Counted from the first letter of the stretch, positions 36,466-48,179 are shown. The stretch: 64,000 nucleotides of DNA from Rhodosalinus halophilus (GCF_003298775.1 NZ_QNTQ01000004.1:248001-312000), one strand, 5' to 3'. Numbers and translations: made by a program. Notes: generated by a model from the letters alone, not told the origin.

Positions 36466-37017
36466 TCATGCGGTGGAGGGATCGTCGCGCCCTGCGGCGA
36501 GTCGGTATTCCTCGGTCGCGGGCACGAAGCCGACGGGTTTCTGCCGGCCGCCCCACCTACGCGCCAGCGCCAGCAGATGCAAGGCCGCCGCAGCCGCGCC
36601 GCCGCCCTTGTTCTGCTGCCCGGGATCGGCGCGGACCACGGCCTGGTCGCGGTTCTCCACCGTGAGGATGCCGTTGCCGATGCAGAGCCCCTGCAGCCCC
36701 AGCAGCATCAGGCCGCGCGAGCTGTCGTTGCAGACGGTCTCGTAATGCTTGGTCTCGCCCCGGATCACGCAGCCCAGCGCGACGTAGGCGTCGAAATTCG
36801 ACAGCCGCTCGGCCATGCCGACGGCGGGCGGGATCTCCAGCGCGCCGGGCACCTCCACCAGATCGTGGCCGGCGCCGACCGCCTCGATCTCGGCCACGGC
36901 GCCGGCGATCAGATCGTCGGCGATGTCGCGGTAATAGGGCGCGACGACGAGGAGCAGCTTCACCGGCTTGTCGAACTCCGGGCGCGGCAGCGTGTAATGC
37001 GTTTCCTGTCCCGCCAT
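36466..37017 (-). CDS. ribH: 6,7-dimethyl-8-ribityllumazine synthase
   Basis: Condenses 3,4-dihydroxy-2-butanone 4-phosphate with the pyrimidine intermediate in riboflavin synthesis. 183 residues; catalytic region CVIRGETKHYETVCNDSSRG and substrate-binding VPGALEIPPAVG. The C-terminus is about 25 residues longer than usual (WGGRQKPVGFVPATEEYRLA onward). Its ATG overlaps the ribB stop in TGATG. Confidence 0.96.
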   Translation of the reverse strand: MAGQETHYTLPRPEFDKPVKLLLVVAPYYRDIADDLIAGAVAEIEAVGAGHDLVEVPGALEIPPAVGMAERLSNFDAYVALGCVIRGETKHYETVCNDSSRGLMLLGLQGLCIGNGILTVENRDQAVVRADPGQQNKGGGAAAAALHLLALARRWGGRQKPVGFVPATEEYRLAAGRDDPSTA

Positions 37018-38141
37018 CAGCCCATCCCCTCGATCCGCCGCGTGCCAACGATCTCGAGGCCATAGGCCTCGAGCCCCACGACCCGCGGCTGCGGCGAATT
37101 GGTCAGCAGGATCATCTTCGACAGACCCAGCGAGGACAGGATCTGCGCGCCCAGCCCGTATTGCCGCAGCGTCTTGGGCGAGCTCTCGCCCGGCTGCGTC
37201 ATCTTCATCTCGGTGTCGCGCAGGAGCACCACGACGCCACGGCCCTCGCGCGCCACCTGCTCCATGGCGAGCCCGAACTCGCGCACACGACCCTCCGGCC
37301 CGGTTCCCACCACGTCGAGCATCGGATCGAGGGCGTGCATGCGCACCAGCACCGGCCCCTCGCCAGGGATCGCCCCCTTGGTAAGCACGATGTGCTCGTC
37401 GCCATGCGCGGTGTCGGTATAGATACGCCGCCGCCACTCGCCGCCGAACTCGGAGGTGATCGTGTCCTCGCGGACCACCTGCACGAGATTGTCGTGCCTG
37501 CGCCTGTAGGCGATCAGATCGCTGATCGTGCCGATCTTGAGGCCATGCTTCTGCGCGAAAGACACCAGCTCGGGCAGCCGCGCCATGGTGCCGTCCTCGT
37601 TCATGATCTCGCAGATCACGCCGGACGGGTTGAGGCCAGCGAGCCGCGCCACGTCCACCGCGGCCTCGGTATGCCCCGCGCGGACCAGCACGCCGCCGTC
37701 GCGCGCGCGCAGCGGAAAGACATGGCCGGGCGTGGCGATGTCCTGCGGTCCCTTCGCCGAATCGATCGCCACGGCGACGGTGCGCGCCCGGTCCGCCGCC
37801 GAGATGCCCGTGGTCACGCCCTCGCGCGCCTCGATCGACACGGTGAAGGCGGTCTCGTGGCGCGAGGAGTTCTGCTGCGCCATGAGCTGAAGGCCCAGGG
37901 CGTCCACCCGCTCGGCCGGCAGGGCGAGACAGATCAGCCCGCGACCGTGCAGCGCCATGAAGTTGATCGCGTCGGGCGTCGCCATCTGGGCGGGGATCAC
38001 GAGGTCGCCCTCGTTCTCCCGGTCCTCGTGATCGACGAGGATGAACATGCGCCCGTTGCGCGCATCCTCGAGGATCTCCTCGATCGAAGAGATGGCGTCC
38101 TTCCAGTTCTCCTCGACGGGGCCGGGACGTTCGTAGGTCAT
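37017..38141 (-). CDS. ribB: 3,4-dihydroxy-2-butanone-4-phosphate synthase with degenerate RibA-like domain
   Basis: 374 residues. The N-terminal half is a complete RibB: DHEDRENEGDLVIPAQMATP, the HGRGLICLAL stretch and GHTEAAVDVARLAGL. The C-terminal half (about 215-370) follows the GTP cyclohydrolase II fold, but the three zinc-binding cysteines and the GxxxxC catalytic context are missing (the region reads EHIVLTKGAIPGEGPVLVRM). So only RibB activity is expected and a separate RibA is needed elsewhere. This matches the RibBX type. Start taken at MTYERPGPVEENWKD. No FMN riboswitch is visible upstream. Confidence 0.93.
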   Translation of the reverse strand: MTYERPGPVEENWKDAISSIEEILEDARNGRMFILVDHEDRENEGDLVIPAQMATPDAINFMALHGRGLICLALPAERVDALGLQLMAQQNSSRHETAFTVSIEAREGVTTGISAADRARTVAVAIDSAKGPQDIATPGHVFPLRARDGGVLVRAGHTEAAVDVARLAGLNPSGVICEIMNEDGTMARLPELVSFAQKHGLKIGTISDLIAYRRRHDNLVQVVREDTITSEFGGEWRRRIYTDTAHGDEHIVLTKGAIPGEGPVLVRMHALDPMLDVVGTGPEGRVREFGLAMEQVAREGRGVVVLLRDTEMKMTQPGESSPKTLRQYGLGAQILSSLGLSKMILLTNSPQPRVVGLEAYGLEIVGTRRIEGMG

Positions 38142-38286
38142 GCGCAGGCCTTCCCTTGCTTGGTGGCGCATCTAGACCAGAGGCGCGGGTTTGGCCAGAG
38201 GCCGGCCCGCCGAAGGGCAGGGACGCAACGTCGCCACAAGCGGCTGCACGCCGCGCGCGCATGCCGCGTCGCCGTCGCGACGGGGA

Positions 38287-38637
38287 TCAGTCGAAAATGT
38301 CCTCGATCGCGTCGAAGGCTTCGGACAGCGCCTTGCGGAAGAGCGACTTGCGCTTCTTCCGCTTCTTGCCGCGCTTCTTCGGGGGGGCCCAGCGCGGGTC
38401 GGGCCCGCGCACTTCCGGCGGCGGCTTCGGCGCGACGCGCGCGCGGCGGCGGCCCTTCGCCCCCGGGACCGGCGCGCGATGCGCCTCCGGGTCCACCCTG
38501 TCGGCGCGCAGCATCTTGAGATCGTGCAGGGGCGCGCCGCAGGCCGCACAGACCAGTTCGTGCCGCCCGCCATCCAGGGTCAGCGCGGCGCGCGTGCCGC
38601 AATAGGTGCAGGTGGCGATCTTGGTGCCGTGGGGCAT
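38287..38637 (-). CDS. Zinc-ribbon protein with basic tail, hypothetical
   Basis: 116 residues. An N-terminal zinc ribbon (CTYCGT, then CAACGA 19 residues on) is followed by a Pro/Arg/Lys-rich linker (KKRGKKRKKRKS) and a short C-terminal helix (LSEAFDAIEDIFD). This could be a nucleic-acid or protein-binding adaptor. It lies 10 bp upstream of rlmB's stop on the same strand, so it follows rlmB in the transcript. Confidence 0.7.
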   Translation of the reverse strand: MPHGTKIATCTYCGTRAALTLDGGRHELVCAACGAPLHDLKMLRADRVDPEAHRAPVPGAKGRRRARVAPKPPPEVRGPDPRWAPPKKRGKKRKKRKSLFRKALSEAFDAIEDIFD

Positions 38638-38647
38638 CGGCCCTCCG

Positions 38648-39427
38648 TCAGTCGCGTCGCGATGCATATAGGGCGACGGCGGCCGCATTGGAGACGTTGA
38701 GCGACCCGAAGCGCCCCGAGGGCGCGATCCGGGCGAGGCTGTCGCAGGTCTCGCGCGTGCGCGGGCGCAGTCCCGGCCCCTCCGCGCCCAGGACCAGCGC
38801 GAGCGGCCGGTCGAGGTGCGGCGCGAGCGACGCGTCCAGCGTCGTCTCCGCCGCACCGTCGAGGCCCAGCACGTGAAAGCCGAGCCCCTTCAGGTCCGCC
38901 AGCGCATCCGCCAGATTGCGCACCCGCAGGTAGGGCTGACGCTCAAGCGCACCCGAAGCCGTCTTGGCCAGCGCGCCGGTCTCGGGCGCGGAGTGGTGAC
39001 GCGGCGCGATCACCGCCGCGGCCCCGAAGACCTCGGCCGAGCGCAGGACGGCGCCGACGTTGTGCGGATCCGTCACCCTGTCGAGCGCCACCACCCTGAG
39101 CGGCGCAGGCCCCGCCATGGCGACCTCGGCGAGCGGCCCCCAGTCGAGCGGCCGCACCTCGAGCGCCGCGCCCTGGTGCACCGAGCCGGGATCGAGCGGC
39201 GCGGCGAAGCGGCGCGGGTCGCTCGTCTCGGGCGTCATCGCGGAGGCCGCGATCGCCTCGGCCAGCTTGTCGCGGGCGTTGGGCGTCACGATCAGGCGGA
39301 GACGGTCGCGGCGCGGGTTCATCAGCGCATCGCGCACCGCGTGCAGCCCGAAGAGCCAGACGGTCTCCGCCGCGGCGGCGCGCTTCGCGCGCTCCTTCTC
39401 GATCACCCATGCCGGCTTCTTCGCCAT
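38648..39427 (-). CDS. rlmB: 23S rRNA 2'-O-methyltransferase RlmB-like (TrmH/SpoU family)
   Basis: 259 residues. Substrate-binding N-terminal domain (about 20-90, LFGLHAVRDALMNPRRDRLR) and a SPOUT knot domain with the three family motifs: NVGAVLRSAEVFGA, LVLGAEGPGL and SLNVSNAAAVALY. Methylates a ribose in 23S rRNA (G2251 in E. coli); the exact site is assumed. The start MAKKPAWVIEKERAK is charged, as in related genes. Its promoter must overlap the region shared with tRNA-Tyr, which is divergent. Confidence 0.88.
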   Translation of the reverse strand: MAKKPAWVIEKERAKRAAAAETVWLFGLHAVRDALMNPRRDRLRLIVTPNARDKLAEAIAASAMTPETSDPRRFAAPLDPGSVHQGAALEVRPLDWGPLAEVAMAGPAPLRVVALDRVTDPHNVGAVLRSAEVFGAAAVIAPRHHSAPETGALAKTASGALERQPYLRVRNLADALADLKGLGFHVLGLDGAAETTLDASLAPHLDRPLALVLGAEGPGLRPRTRETCDSLARIAPSGRFGSLNVSNAAAVALYASRRD

Positions 39428-39495
39428 CTCCGCTCCCCAAGCGCAAGCGCCGGGACAATGGGCGCCGCACCGCCCCGCCGCAAGGGATTTTCCCG

Positions 39496-39522
39496 TTGAC
39501 GCATCCCCGGGCGGGGGATAAT
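39496..39522 (+). promoter_or_regulatory. Candidate promoter of tRNA-Tyr
   Basis: -35 TTGACG (39496-39501), 15-16-nt spacer, -10 GATAAT (39517-39522), about 35 bp before the tRNA. Good match in both hexamers; the spacer is short, as often in stringently controlled promoters. Confidence 0.55.
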
Positions 39523-39557
39523 CAGCGGCGCACGACGCGGGCCGAGGCCTGCCGGTC

Positions 39558-39641
39558 GGGCGACGAGCTGCAAGGTGCGGCAGCGGACTGTAAATCCGCC
39601 GGGGAGACCCATGCCTGGTTCGATTCCAGGGTCGCCCACCA
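39558..39641 (+). tRNA. tRNA-Tyr (GTA)
   Basis: 84 nt including an encoded CCA, class II with a long variable arm. Acceptor stem GGGCGAC/GTCGCCC, anticodon loop CTGTAAA (anticodon GTA) closed by GCGGA/TCCGC, T-loop TTCGATT, discriminator A. Located upstream of betB; the 179 bp between tRNA and betB hold no gene I can support. Confidence 0.95.
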
Positions 39642-39820
39642 CTCTCCTCTCGAAATGTGGCGCGATGCAGACGGCCGCCGGAGCGGCCCCGCAGGCCCTG
39701 CGCTCGGTGTCCGCCAGTGCCACGGGCGCAACCTGACTTTTTTCGCCATTTCTGACGTGAAATGCCAAGGACCGCAGGCAAGCGCGGGCTAGGCCCTTCC
39801 CGCGACAGGGAGGAACGCGG

Positions 39821-41281
<1,461 letters not shown>

Positions 41282-41318
41282 TGGCGGCGCCGGCACACCC
41301 ATCACCAAGAGCGGCGTG

Positions 41319-42974
41319 ATGCAGGCCGACTACGTCATCGTGGGCGCCGGCAGCGCCGGCTGCGCGCTGGCCTTCAGGCTGTCGGAAGCCGGCCGCTCGG
41401 TCATCGTGATCGAGCACGGCGGCACGGATGCCGGCCCCTTCATCCAGATGCCCGGCGCGCTCTCCTACCCGATGAACATGCGCCGCTACGACTGGGGCTA
41501 CGCCACCGAGCCCGAGCCGCACCTTGGCGGCCGCCGCCTCGCCTGCCCGCGCGGCAAGGTGATCGGCGGCTCGTCCTCGATCAACGGCATGGTCTACGTC
41601 CGCGGCCACGCCCGCGACTTCGACCACTGGGCCGAGGCGGGCGCGACCGGCTGGGCCTTTGCCGACGTGCTGCCCTACTACCAGCGGATGGAGAACTGGC
41701 ACGACGGCGGGCGCGGCGGCGACCCGGCCTGGCGCGGGCGGCACGGCCCGCTGCACGTCAGCCGCGGCCCGGGCGACCATCCCTTCGTGCAGGCCTTCGT
41801 CGAGGCCGCGCGGCAGGCGGGCTACGGCTACACGCCCGATTACAACGGCGAAAGGCAGGAAGGCTTCGGCCCCAAGGACGCGACCATCTGGCAGGGGCGC
41901 CGCTGGTCCGCGGCATCGGCCTATCTCCGGCCCGCGCTGAAACGCCCGAACTGCACCCTCGTGCGCGCGCTCGCCCGCCGCGTCACCATCGAAGCGGGCC
42001 GCGCCACGGGCGTCGAGATCACCCGCCGCGGCCAGGTCGAGACCATCCGCGCCCGCGCCGAGGTGATCCTCGCCGCCTCCGCGATAAACTCGCCCAAGCT
42101 GCTGATGCTCTCAGGGATAGGCCCGGCCGACCACCTCCGCCAACACGGCCTGCCGGTGATCGCCGACCGCCCAGGCGTCGGGGCGAACCTGCAGGACCAC
42201 CTCGAGGTCTACGTGCAATACGCCTCGACCCAGCCGATCAGCCTCTACCGCTACTGGAACCTGCCCGGAAAGGCCTGGGTCGGCGCGCGCTGGCTCTTCA
42301 CGCGCCGCGGCCCGGGCGCCTCGAACCAGTTCGAGGCGGCGGGCTTCATCCGCTCGCGCGCCGGGGTGGCGTATCCCGACATCATGTTCCACTTCCTGCC
42401 CATCGCGGTGCGCTACGACGGCACGGTCGCCGCCGAAGGCCACGGCTTCCAGATCCACACCGGCCCGATGCGCTCGAAATCGCGCGGCACGGTGCGGCTC
42501 CGCGCCCCCGACCCCGCCGCGCCGCCTGCGATCCGCTTCAACTACATGAGCCACCCGGACGACTGGGAGGAGTTCCGCCGCGCCTTGCGCCTCACCCGCG
42601 AGATCGTGGCGCAGCCCGCCTTCGACCCCTTCCGCGGTGCAGAGATCCAGCCCGGCGAAACGGCACAGGACGACGCGGCGCTCGACGCCTTCGTGCGCGA
42701 GCACGCCGAAAGCGCCTATCACCCCTGCGGCACCTGCCGCATGGGCCGGGCGGACGACCACCACACCGTGGTGGACCCCGACTGCCGCGTGATCGGCGTG
42801 GAAGCCCTGCGCGTCGCCGACAGCTCGATCTTCCCGCGCATCACCAACGGCAACCTCAACGCCCCCTCGATCATGACGGGCGAGAAGGCCGCCGACCACA
42901 TCCTCGGCCGCCGCCTGCCACCCTCGAACCTGCGCCCCTGGAGTCACCCCGACTGGCGCACCGCGCAGAGATAG
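41319..42974 (+). CDS. betA: Choline dehydrogenase (GMC oxidoreductase)
   Basis: FAD-dependent oxidation of choline to betaine aldehyde; membrane-associated in relatives. 551 residues. FAD-binding [23 protein letters not shown] signatures [19 protein letters not shown] and [20 protein letters not shown], active-site His in HPCGTCRMG and end motif [20 protein letters not shown]. The ATG at 41319 overlaps a GTG at 41316; either gives almost the same protein. Works with BetB to make the osmoprotectant betaine, which may also feed methyl groups to homocysteine. Confidence 0.92.
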   Translation: MQADYVIVGAGSAGCALAFRLSEAGRSVIVIEHGGTDAGPFIQMPGALSYPMNMRRYDWGYATEPEPHLGGRRLACPRGKVIGGSSSINGMVYVRGHARDFDHWAEAGATGWAFADVLPYYQRMENWHDGGRGGDPAWRGRHGPLHVSRGPGDHPFVQAFVEAARQAGYGYTPDYNGERQEGFGPKDATIWQGRRWSAASAYLRPALKRPNCTLVRALARRVTIEAGRATGVEITRRGQVETIRARAEVILAASAINSPKLLMLSGIGPADHLRQHGLPVIADRPGVGANLQDHLEVYVQYASTQPISLYRYWNLPGKAWVGARWLFTRRGPGASNQFEAAGFIRSRAGVAYPDIMFHFLPIAVRYDGTVAAEGHGFQIHTGPMRSKSRGTVRLRAPDPAAPPAIRFNYMSHPDDWEEFRRALRLTREIVAQPAFDPFRGAEIQPGETAQDDAALDAFVREHAESAYHPCGTCRMGRADDHHTVVDPDCRVIGVEALRVADSSIFPRITNGNLNAPSIMTGEKAADHILGRRLPPSNLRPWSHPDWRTAQR

Positions 42975-43066
42975 GCCGGGGCTTTGCCCACCGACCGGGC
43001 GTCTCCGGTCGGCCGACGCAAGCCCCCCGGGCGTCCGCCCCACCCGATCGAACGCCGCCAACCTCA

Positions 43067-43142
43067 TCCTTCTTCTTGGATCGAAATATCCTCGGGGGGT
43101 GAATGCCGCGCGAGCGGCAGAGGGGGGCAGACAGCCCCCCTT
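43067..43142. repeat. Dispersed repeat family A, copy 1 (terminator-like)
   Basis: 76 bp, about 92 percent identical to 49623-49698. It contains AAATATCCTCGGGGGGTGAA and the hairpin GGGGGGC-AGACA-GCCCCCC. Lies between the convergent betA and uspA stops, so it probably ends transcription in both directions. Confidence 0.8.
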
Positions 43143-43173
43143 GCCCGGGTTGCAGATCGGCGCGGCGCCGGGC

Positions 43174-43605
43174 TCAGCGCACCACGTGCACCGAGCAGTT
43201 CGAGTGCCGCACGATCCGCGCCGCGTTGGGGCCGAGCAGATAGTCCTTGAAGTCGGGCTTGTGCGCGCCCACCACGATCAGCTGCGCCCCGTCGGTCTCG
43301 GCGACATGCAGGATCTCCTCGTAGGCGTTGCCGGTGGCGACGATGTGGCGGACCTTCGCGTTGGCCTCCTTGCCCAGCGCGCGCTCGACCAGGTCGTTGA
43401 GCCTGCGCCGGGCCTCCTCGACGGCCTTGTCGTGGTAGGACTTGTCGAAGAAATTGCTCACCACGCTCATGCCGTAGTCGGGGACCACGGTGATGACGTC
43501 GAGCTGCGCGCCGTAGAGCCCGGCGAGCCGCGCCGCCTCTTCCAGCACGTGGATGTCGCGATTCTCGTTCGAGATGTCGACGGCGCAGAGAACCGGGCCG
43601 GTCAT
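43174..43605 (-). CDS. Universal stress protein family
   Basis: 143 residues, UspA fold. Starts MTGPVLCAVDISNENRDIHV; the ATP-binding glycine loop appears as VVGAHKPDFKDYLLGPNAAR with IVRHSNCSVHVVR at the end (G-2x-G-9x-G-S/T pattern partly altered). Its ATG overlaps the TRAP permease stop by 4 bp (ATGA), as is common for TRAP operons, where a Usp protein may regulate the transporter with ATP (TeaD in Halomonas). Confidence 0.88.
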   Translation of the reverse strand: MTGPVLCAVDISNENRDIHVLEEAARLAGLYGAQLDVITVVPDYGMSVVSNFFDKSYHDKAVEEARRRLNDLVERALGKEANAKVRHIVATGNAYEEILHVAETDGAQLIVVGAHKPDFKDYLLGPNAARIVRHSNCSVHVVR

Positions 43606-46226
43606 GCGGGCACCTCCGTCTCGTCGGGGCGCCGGGGCAGCCGGGCGCGCTGCAGGAGCGCCACCAACCCCAGCAACAGCAGCGCGGGAATGAACATCAG
43701 CTCCTTGGGCAGCTGGTCGGCCGGCGCCTTGACGCTGTCGATGGTCATCGGCCGGTCGGCGTAGAAGTCGAAGTTCAGGAAGGTCTCGGAGAAGGGCGTG
43801 CCGAACATCGGTTCCTCGAAGCTGACCTCGCCGGTCTCGAGCGGCACCAGCGTGAGGCCGAACTCGTCCAGAAGCTCCTCGCCGGGCGCGTCGCGCTCCA
43901 CCGGCAGGACAAGCGTGGTTTCGGTGATCTCGCCGGTGTCGAAGTCCGGGCCGGAGACGACGATGCGGAGCTCCTCGCCCGGGCTCGCCTCTTCCAGCGC
44001 CTGCGCGAGGTTGGCCGGCTCGATCATGCGGAAGGGCGGCTGGATCTGGTCCATGAAGAAGCCGGGGCGGAAGAGCGCGAAGGCGATGAGGATCAGCGCC
44101 ATGCTCTCGTAGATCCGGTTCTTCGTCACGAACCAGCCCATGGTGCCGGCGGTGAAGATCAGGATCGCCGCCGTCGCCACCACGAAGGTCACGATCCCCT
44201 GCACCCAGGTCACGTCGATCAGCAGCAGGTTGGTGTTGAAGATGAAGAAGAAGGGCAGCACGACCGTGCGCAGCGAGTAGAAGAACGCCGTGAAGCCCGT
44301 GCGGATCGCGTCGCCCCCCGAGACGGCGGCGGCCGCGAAGCTCGCCAGCCCCACGGGCGGCGTCACGTCGGCCATGATCCCGAAGTAAAAGACGAAAAGA
44401 TGCACCGCGATCAGCGGCACGATCAGCCCCGACTGCGCGCCAAGCTCGACGACCACCGCGGCCATCAGGGAACTCACGACGATGTAGTTGGCCGTCGTGG
44501 GCAGCCCCATGCCGAGGATCAGGCTGAGCACCCCCACCATGATCAGCATCAGGATCAGGTTGCCGCCCGACAGGAACTCGACGAGATCGGCCATCACCTG
44601 CCCCACCCCCGTCAGCGTCACGGTGCCCACGATCACCCCGGCCGTCGCCGTGGCGAGGCCGATGCCGATCATGTTGCGCGCGCCGTCGATCAGGCCCTGG
44701 ATCAGGTCCATGACCCCCCATTTGACGCGGGAGGCCAGGTCGCTCTCGCCGCGGAACATGGCCTTGAGCGGCCGCTGCGTCAGCAGGATCACGAAAAGCA
44801 GCATGGTGGCCCAGAAGGCCGAAAGCCCGGGCGACTTCTGCTCGATCATCAGGAAGTAGACGAGCACCACGATGGGCAGCAGGAAATAGAGCCCGGTGCG
44901 ATAGATCTCGCCGATCTCGGGCAGCCGGACGTCTTCCGAATTGGGATCGTCGGGCTGCAGGTCGGGGGCCTGCGCCGCGAACCACAATAGCGCGAGATAG
45001 GCGAGGATCAGCAGCGCCGAGAGGATCCAGCCCGCGCCTTCGGGAACCAGCGCGGTGATCCAGCCCACCGGATACTGGATGCCGTAGCAGAGCGCGGCGA
45101 AGCCGATGAAGAAGGCCGCCATGCCGCCGATCGTCCGGCCCAGGCTGACGACCCGGTCGCCCAGCGTCGGCATGTTCTGCTTCACCGCCTCGAGGTGCAC
45201 GATATAGACCAGCGCGATGTAGCTGATCGCCGCCGGCAGGAAGGCGTGGGTGATGACCTCGACGTAGGAGATGCCCACATATTCCACCATCAGGAAGGCC
45301 GCCGCGCCCATCACGGGCGGCATGATCTGCCCGTTGACGGAACTGGCGACCTCGACCGCGCCGGCCTTTTCGCTGGTGAAGCCCACCCGCTTCATCAGCG
45401 GAATGGTGAAGGTGCCGGTGGTCACGACGTTCGCGATGGAAGAGCCCGAGATCAGGCCCGTGGCCGCCGACCCCAGCACCGCGGCCTTGGCCGGCCCGCC
45501 CCGCAGGTGGCCGAGCGCGCCGAAGGCCATCTTGATGAAGTAGTTGCCGGCGCCCGCCTTCTCCAGCAGCGCACCGAAGAGCACGAAGAGAAAGACGAAC
45601 TTGGTGGAGACGCCGAGCGCGATGCCGAAGACGCCTTCGGAGGTGATCCACATGTGGCTCATCGCCTTCTGGAGCGAGGCCCCCTTCCAGCGGATCACCT
45701 CGGGCACCCAGTTGCCCGAGCCGAAGAAAACATACATCAAAAAGATCGTGGCGATGATCGCCATCGCCGGCCCCAGCGCCCGGCGGGCGCCCTCGAAAAG
45801 CAGGATCAGACCGGCCAGCGCGAACCACTTGTCGGTGTCGTCGGCCAGCCCCCCCGACTGCACGATCTTTTCGTAGAAGAAGAGCCCGTAGAGCGCGATG
45901 AACGCCCCCAGGAGCGCCATGACCCAGTCATGGATCGGCACGAATTTTCGCGGGCTCGAGCGGAAGGCGGGATAGGCCAGGAAGGCCAGGAAGATCGCGA
46001 AGGCCAGGTGGATCTGGCGCGAGTTGTTGATGATGTCGCCGGGAAAGATGTAGTTGGCGAGCGGCGAGGCAAGCAGAACCTGGAAAACCGACCAGGCGAC
46101 CGCGACGGCGGCGATCAGAAGCGCGACGGCGCCGCCCGGATCGCGCGCGCCGGCGTCCGAAGAGGCGACCAGTTCCTGAAGCTCCTCCTCGGTAAGCCCC
46201 GCGCGGTTGGTATTCTGATCGCTCAT
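43602..46226 (-). CDS. TRAP transporter fused permease, TAXI type (DctQM fusion)
   Basis: 874 residues, about 18-20 membrane helices, uniting the small (DctQ-like, about 30-170) and large (DctM-like, about 190-650) subunits, with a further C-terminal membrane and soluble region resembling DUF3394 (about 670-850). Conserved parts: GSSIANVVTTGTFTIPLMKR, NGQIMPPVMGAAAFLMVEYV and GMGLPTTANYIVVSSLMAAV. Uses ion gradients to bring in a substrate delivered by the TAXI binding protein encoded 68 bp upstream. Ligand unknown; glutamate or other carboxylates are known for some relatives. Confidence 0.92.
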   Translation of the reverse strand: MSDQNTNRAGLTEEELQELVASSDAGARDPGGAVALLIAAVAVAWSVFQVLLASPLANYIFPGDIINNSRQIHLAFAIFLAFLAYPAFRSSPRKFVPIHDWVMALLGAFIALYGLFFYEKIVQSGGLADDTDKWFALAGLILLFEGARRALGPAMAIIATIFLMYVFFGSGNWVPEVIRWKGASLQKAMSHMWITSEGVFGIALGVSTKFVFLFVLFGALLEKAGAGNYFIKMAFGALGHLRGGPAKAAVLGSAATGLISGSSIANVVTTGTFTIPLMKRVGFTSEKAGAVEVASSVNGQIMPPVMGAAAFLMVEYVGISYVEVITHAFLPAAISYIALVYIVHLEAVKQNMPTLGDRVVSLGRTIGGMAAFFIGFAALCYGIQYPVGWITALVPEGAGWILSALLILAYLALLWFAAQAPDLQPDDPNSEDVRLPEIGEIYRTGLYFLLPIVVLVYFLMIEQKSPGLSAFWATMLLFVILLTQRPLKAMFRGESDLASRVKWGVMDLIQGLIDGARNMIGIGLATATAGVIVGTVTLTGVGQVMADLVEFLSGGNLILMLIMVGVLSLILGMGLPTTANYIVVSSLMAAVVVELGAQSGLIVPLIAVHLFVFYFGIMADVTPPVGLASFAAAAVSGGDAIRTGFTAFFYSLRTVVLPFFFIFNTNLLLIDVTWVQGIVTFVVATAAILIFTAGTMGWFVTKNRIYESMALILIAFALFRPGFFMDQIQPPFRMIEPANLAQALEEASPGEELRIVVSGPDFDTGEITETTLVLPVERDAPGEELLDEFGLTLVPLETGEVSFEEPMFGTPFSETFLNFDFYADRPMTIDSVKAPADQLPKELMFIPALLLLGLVALLQRARLPRRPDETEVPA

Positions 46227-46294
46227 GTGCCGGCCTCCGCCTCGCCCGTCTCGGAAAGCGGCGGGGCGCCCGCGCGCCCCGCCCTGTCAGACCG

Positions 46295-47263
46295 TCACTC
46301 GATCAGGCCGGCCTCGCGGTAGTATTTCTCCGCGCCCGGATGCAGCGGCGCAGAGAGACCGTCGGAGACCATCTCTTCCTTCTTCAGCACGGCGAAGGCC
46401 GGGTGCAGCTGCTGGAAGTCGTCGAAGTTCTCGAAGACCGCCTTCACCACCGTATAGACCGCGTCCTCCGAGACGTTGGCCGAGGTGACGAAGGTCGCGC
46501 CCACGCCGAAGGTCGTGGTGTCCTCGTCATTGCCGCGATACATGCCGCCCGGGATGGTCGCCATGCGGTAGTAGGGACGGTCCTCCACCAGCTGGCGGAT
46601 CGTCTCGTTGTCCACCTCGACCAGCACCGAATCGCAGGCGGTCGTCGCTTCCTGGATCGAGCCAGAGGGGTGGCCGACGGTATAGACCATCGCGTCGATC
46701 TGGTTGTCGCAGAGCGCCGCGGACTGCTCGGCCGCCTTGAGCTCGGTGGCGAGCTCGAAGTCGTCCGTGGTCCAGCCCATCGCCTCCATCACGACTTCCA
46801 TGGTGCCGCGCTGGCCCGAGCCGGGGTTGCCGATGTTCACGCGCTTGCCCTTGAGATCCCCGAAGGTCTCGATGCCGGCATCGGCGCGCGCCACCACGGT
46901 GAAGGGCTCGGGGTGCACGGAGAAGACCGCGCGCAGATCCTCGAAGGCGCCGTCCTCCTCGAAGCGGGACGTGCCGTTGTAGGCGTGATACTGCCAGTCG
47001 GACTGCGCCACGCCGAACTCGAGCTCGCCCGCGCGGATGGTGTTGATGTTGTAGATCGAACCGCCGGTCGATTCGACCGAGCAGCGGATCCCGTGATCCT
47101 TCCGATCGCGGTTCACTAGGCGGCAGATCGCGCCGCCGGTGGGGTAATAGACGCCGGTGACGCCCCCGGTGCCGATCGTGATGAAATCCTGCGCGAAGGC
47201 CGCAGGCGCCATCAGCGTGGCGGCCACCGCCCCGGCGACGGTCAGTCTGGCTTTATGGAACAT
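46295..47263 (-). CDS. TAXI family TRAP transporter solute-binding protein
   Basis: 322 residues. Signal peptide ([20 protein letters not shown], then AAFAQD). Family start [20 protein letters not shown], central [20 protein letters not shown], and [20 protein letters not shown]. It binds the substrate in the periplasm and hands it to the fused permease. First gene of the operon binding protein, permease, Usp. The RpiR-type gene lies 32 bp before it on the same strand and may be read together. Confidence 0.93.
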   Translation of the reverse strand: MFHKARLTVAGAVAATLMAPAAFAQDFITIGTGGVTGVYYPTGGAICRLVNRDRKDHGIRCSVESTGGSIYNINTIRAGELEFGVAQSDWQYHAYNGTSRFEEDGAFEDLRAVFSVHPEPFTVVARADAGIETFGDLKGKRVNIGNPGSGQRGTMEVVMEAMGWTTDDFELATELKAAEQSAALCDNQIDAMVYTVGHPSGSIQEATTACDSVLVEVDNETIRQLVEDRPYYRMATIPGGMYRGNDEDTTTFGVGATFVTSANVSEDAVYTVVKAVFENFDDFQQLHPAFAVLKKEEMVSDGLSAPLHPGAEKYYREAGLIE

Positions 47264-47295
47264 TGCACTCTCCCTTTCTGGTTGCGGGTCGTCGG

Positions 47296-48159
47296 TCAGC
47301 CGTCCCGGACCTCGTCCAGGCGGCGGGTCATCGCCTCCACCTCCGCGACGCGCTCGCGGGCGGCATCGCCTGCGCGTCCGGCGATCATGCCGAGGATCGT
47401 CTCGAGAAGAAACAGCGTCGCGGTGTAGGAGGAGAAGAAATGCGCGCTCCGGCTCGGCACGATGAAGCTCTCGTGCGCGACGGCGAGCGCGGGACAGGCG
47501 TGGGTGTCGGTCAGCACCACCGTGAAGGCGCCCGCCTCCCGCGCGAGTTCGGCCGCCCGGATCGAGCGCCGCGCGAAGGGCGGCTTGGTCAGCACCAGGA
47601 CCGCGTCCTGCGGCCCAAGGCCCGCCAGGGCAGCGCCGAGCGAGACGCCCCCCTCCCCGGCCACCTGCCAGTCCGAGGCGAGGAAACTGGCGGCATAGCC
47701 GACATGCTCGAGGATCCCGGCCGATCCCAGCGCGCCGACGAGCACAACGCGGCGCGCCGCGCCAAGCCGCTCTGCCACGGCTTCGAGCCGGGCGGGATCG
47801 AGCCCTCTGGAAACGCGCTCGATGTTCGCGACGCAGTCCGCCGAATGCACCGCGAGAAAGCTCTCCTCGCCGGCGCGATGCCGCGCCCGAAGCCGCTCCG
47901 CGCGTTCGTGGAAACTGCCGATGCGGCGGTCGATGCCCTGGCGCACGTCCTCGCGCAGCGCCGCGAAACTCTCGTAGCCCACCCGGCGCGCCATGCGCGA
48001 GAAGGTCGCCGGCGGCAGACCGCTGTCCTCGGCCACGGCGCGCAGGCTGCGCGTCGTCACGTCCAGCGGATGCTGCGCGACGTAATCCGCTGCCTGGCGC
48101 AGCCGCGCGCTCAGCGTCCCGTAGGTTTCCGCGAGCTTCCGGTCGAGCGATCCGGCCAC
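47296..48159 (-). CDS. MurR/RpiR family transcriptional regulator
   Basis: 287 residues: N-terminal helix-turn-helix ([20 protein letters not shown] then [17 protein letters not shown]) and a C-terminal SIS domain (about 120-260, [20 protein letters not shown]) for a phospho-sugar-like or other effector. Divergent from the aminotransferase gene with direct CCGTTTCA repeats between them, and upstream of the TAXI-TRAP operon. It probably controls one or both. Effector unknown. Confidence 0.88.
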   Translation of the reverse strand: MAGSLDRKLAETYGTLSARLRQAADYVAQHPLDVTTRSLRAVAEDSGLPPATFSRMARRVGYESFAALREDVRQGIDRRIGSFHERAERLRARHRAGEESFLAVHSADCVANIERVSRGLDPARLEAVAERLGAARRVVLVGALGSAGILEHVGYAASFLASDWQVAGEGGVSLGAALAGLGPQDAVLVLTKPPFARRSIRAAELAREAGAFTVVLTDTHACPALAVAHESFIVPSRSAHFFSSYTATLFLLETILGMIAGRAGDAARERVAEVEAMTRRLDEVRDG

Positions 48160-48179
48160 GTCATTCCCCCTTGCGTCAA

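Noticed and set aside
38142-38286. An FMN riboswitch before ribB
   Set aside because: The 145-bp gap lacks the conserved FMN element sequences.
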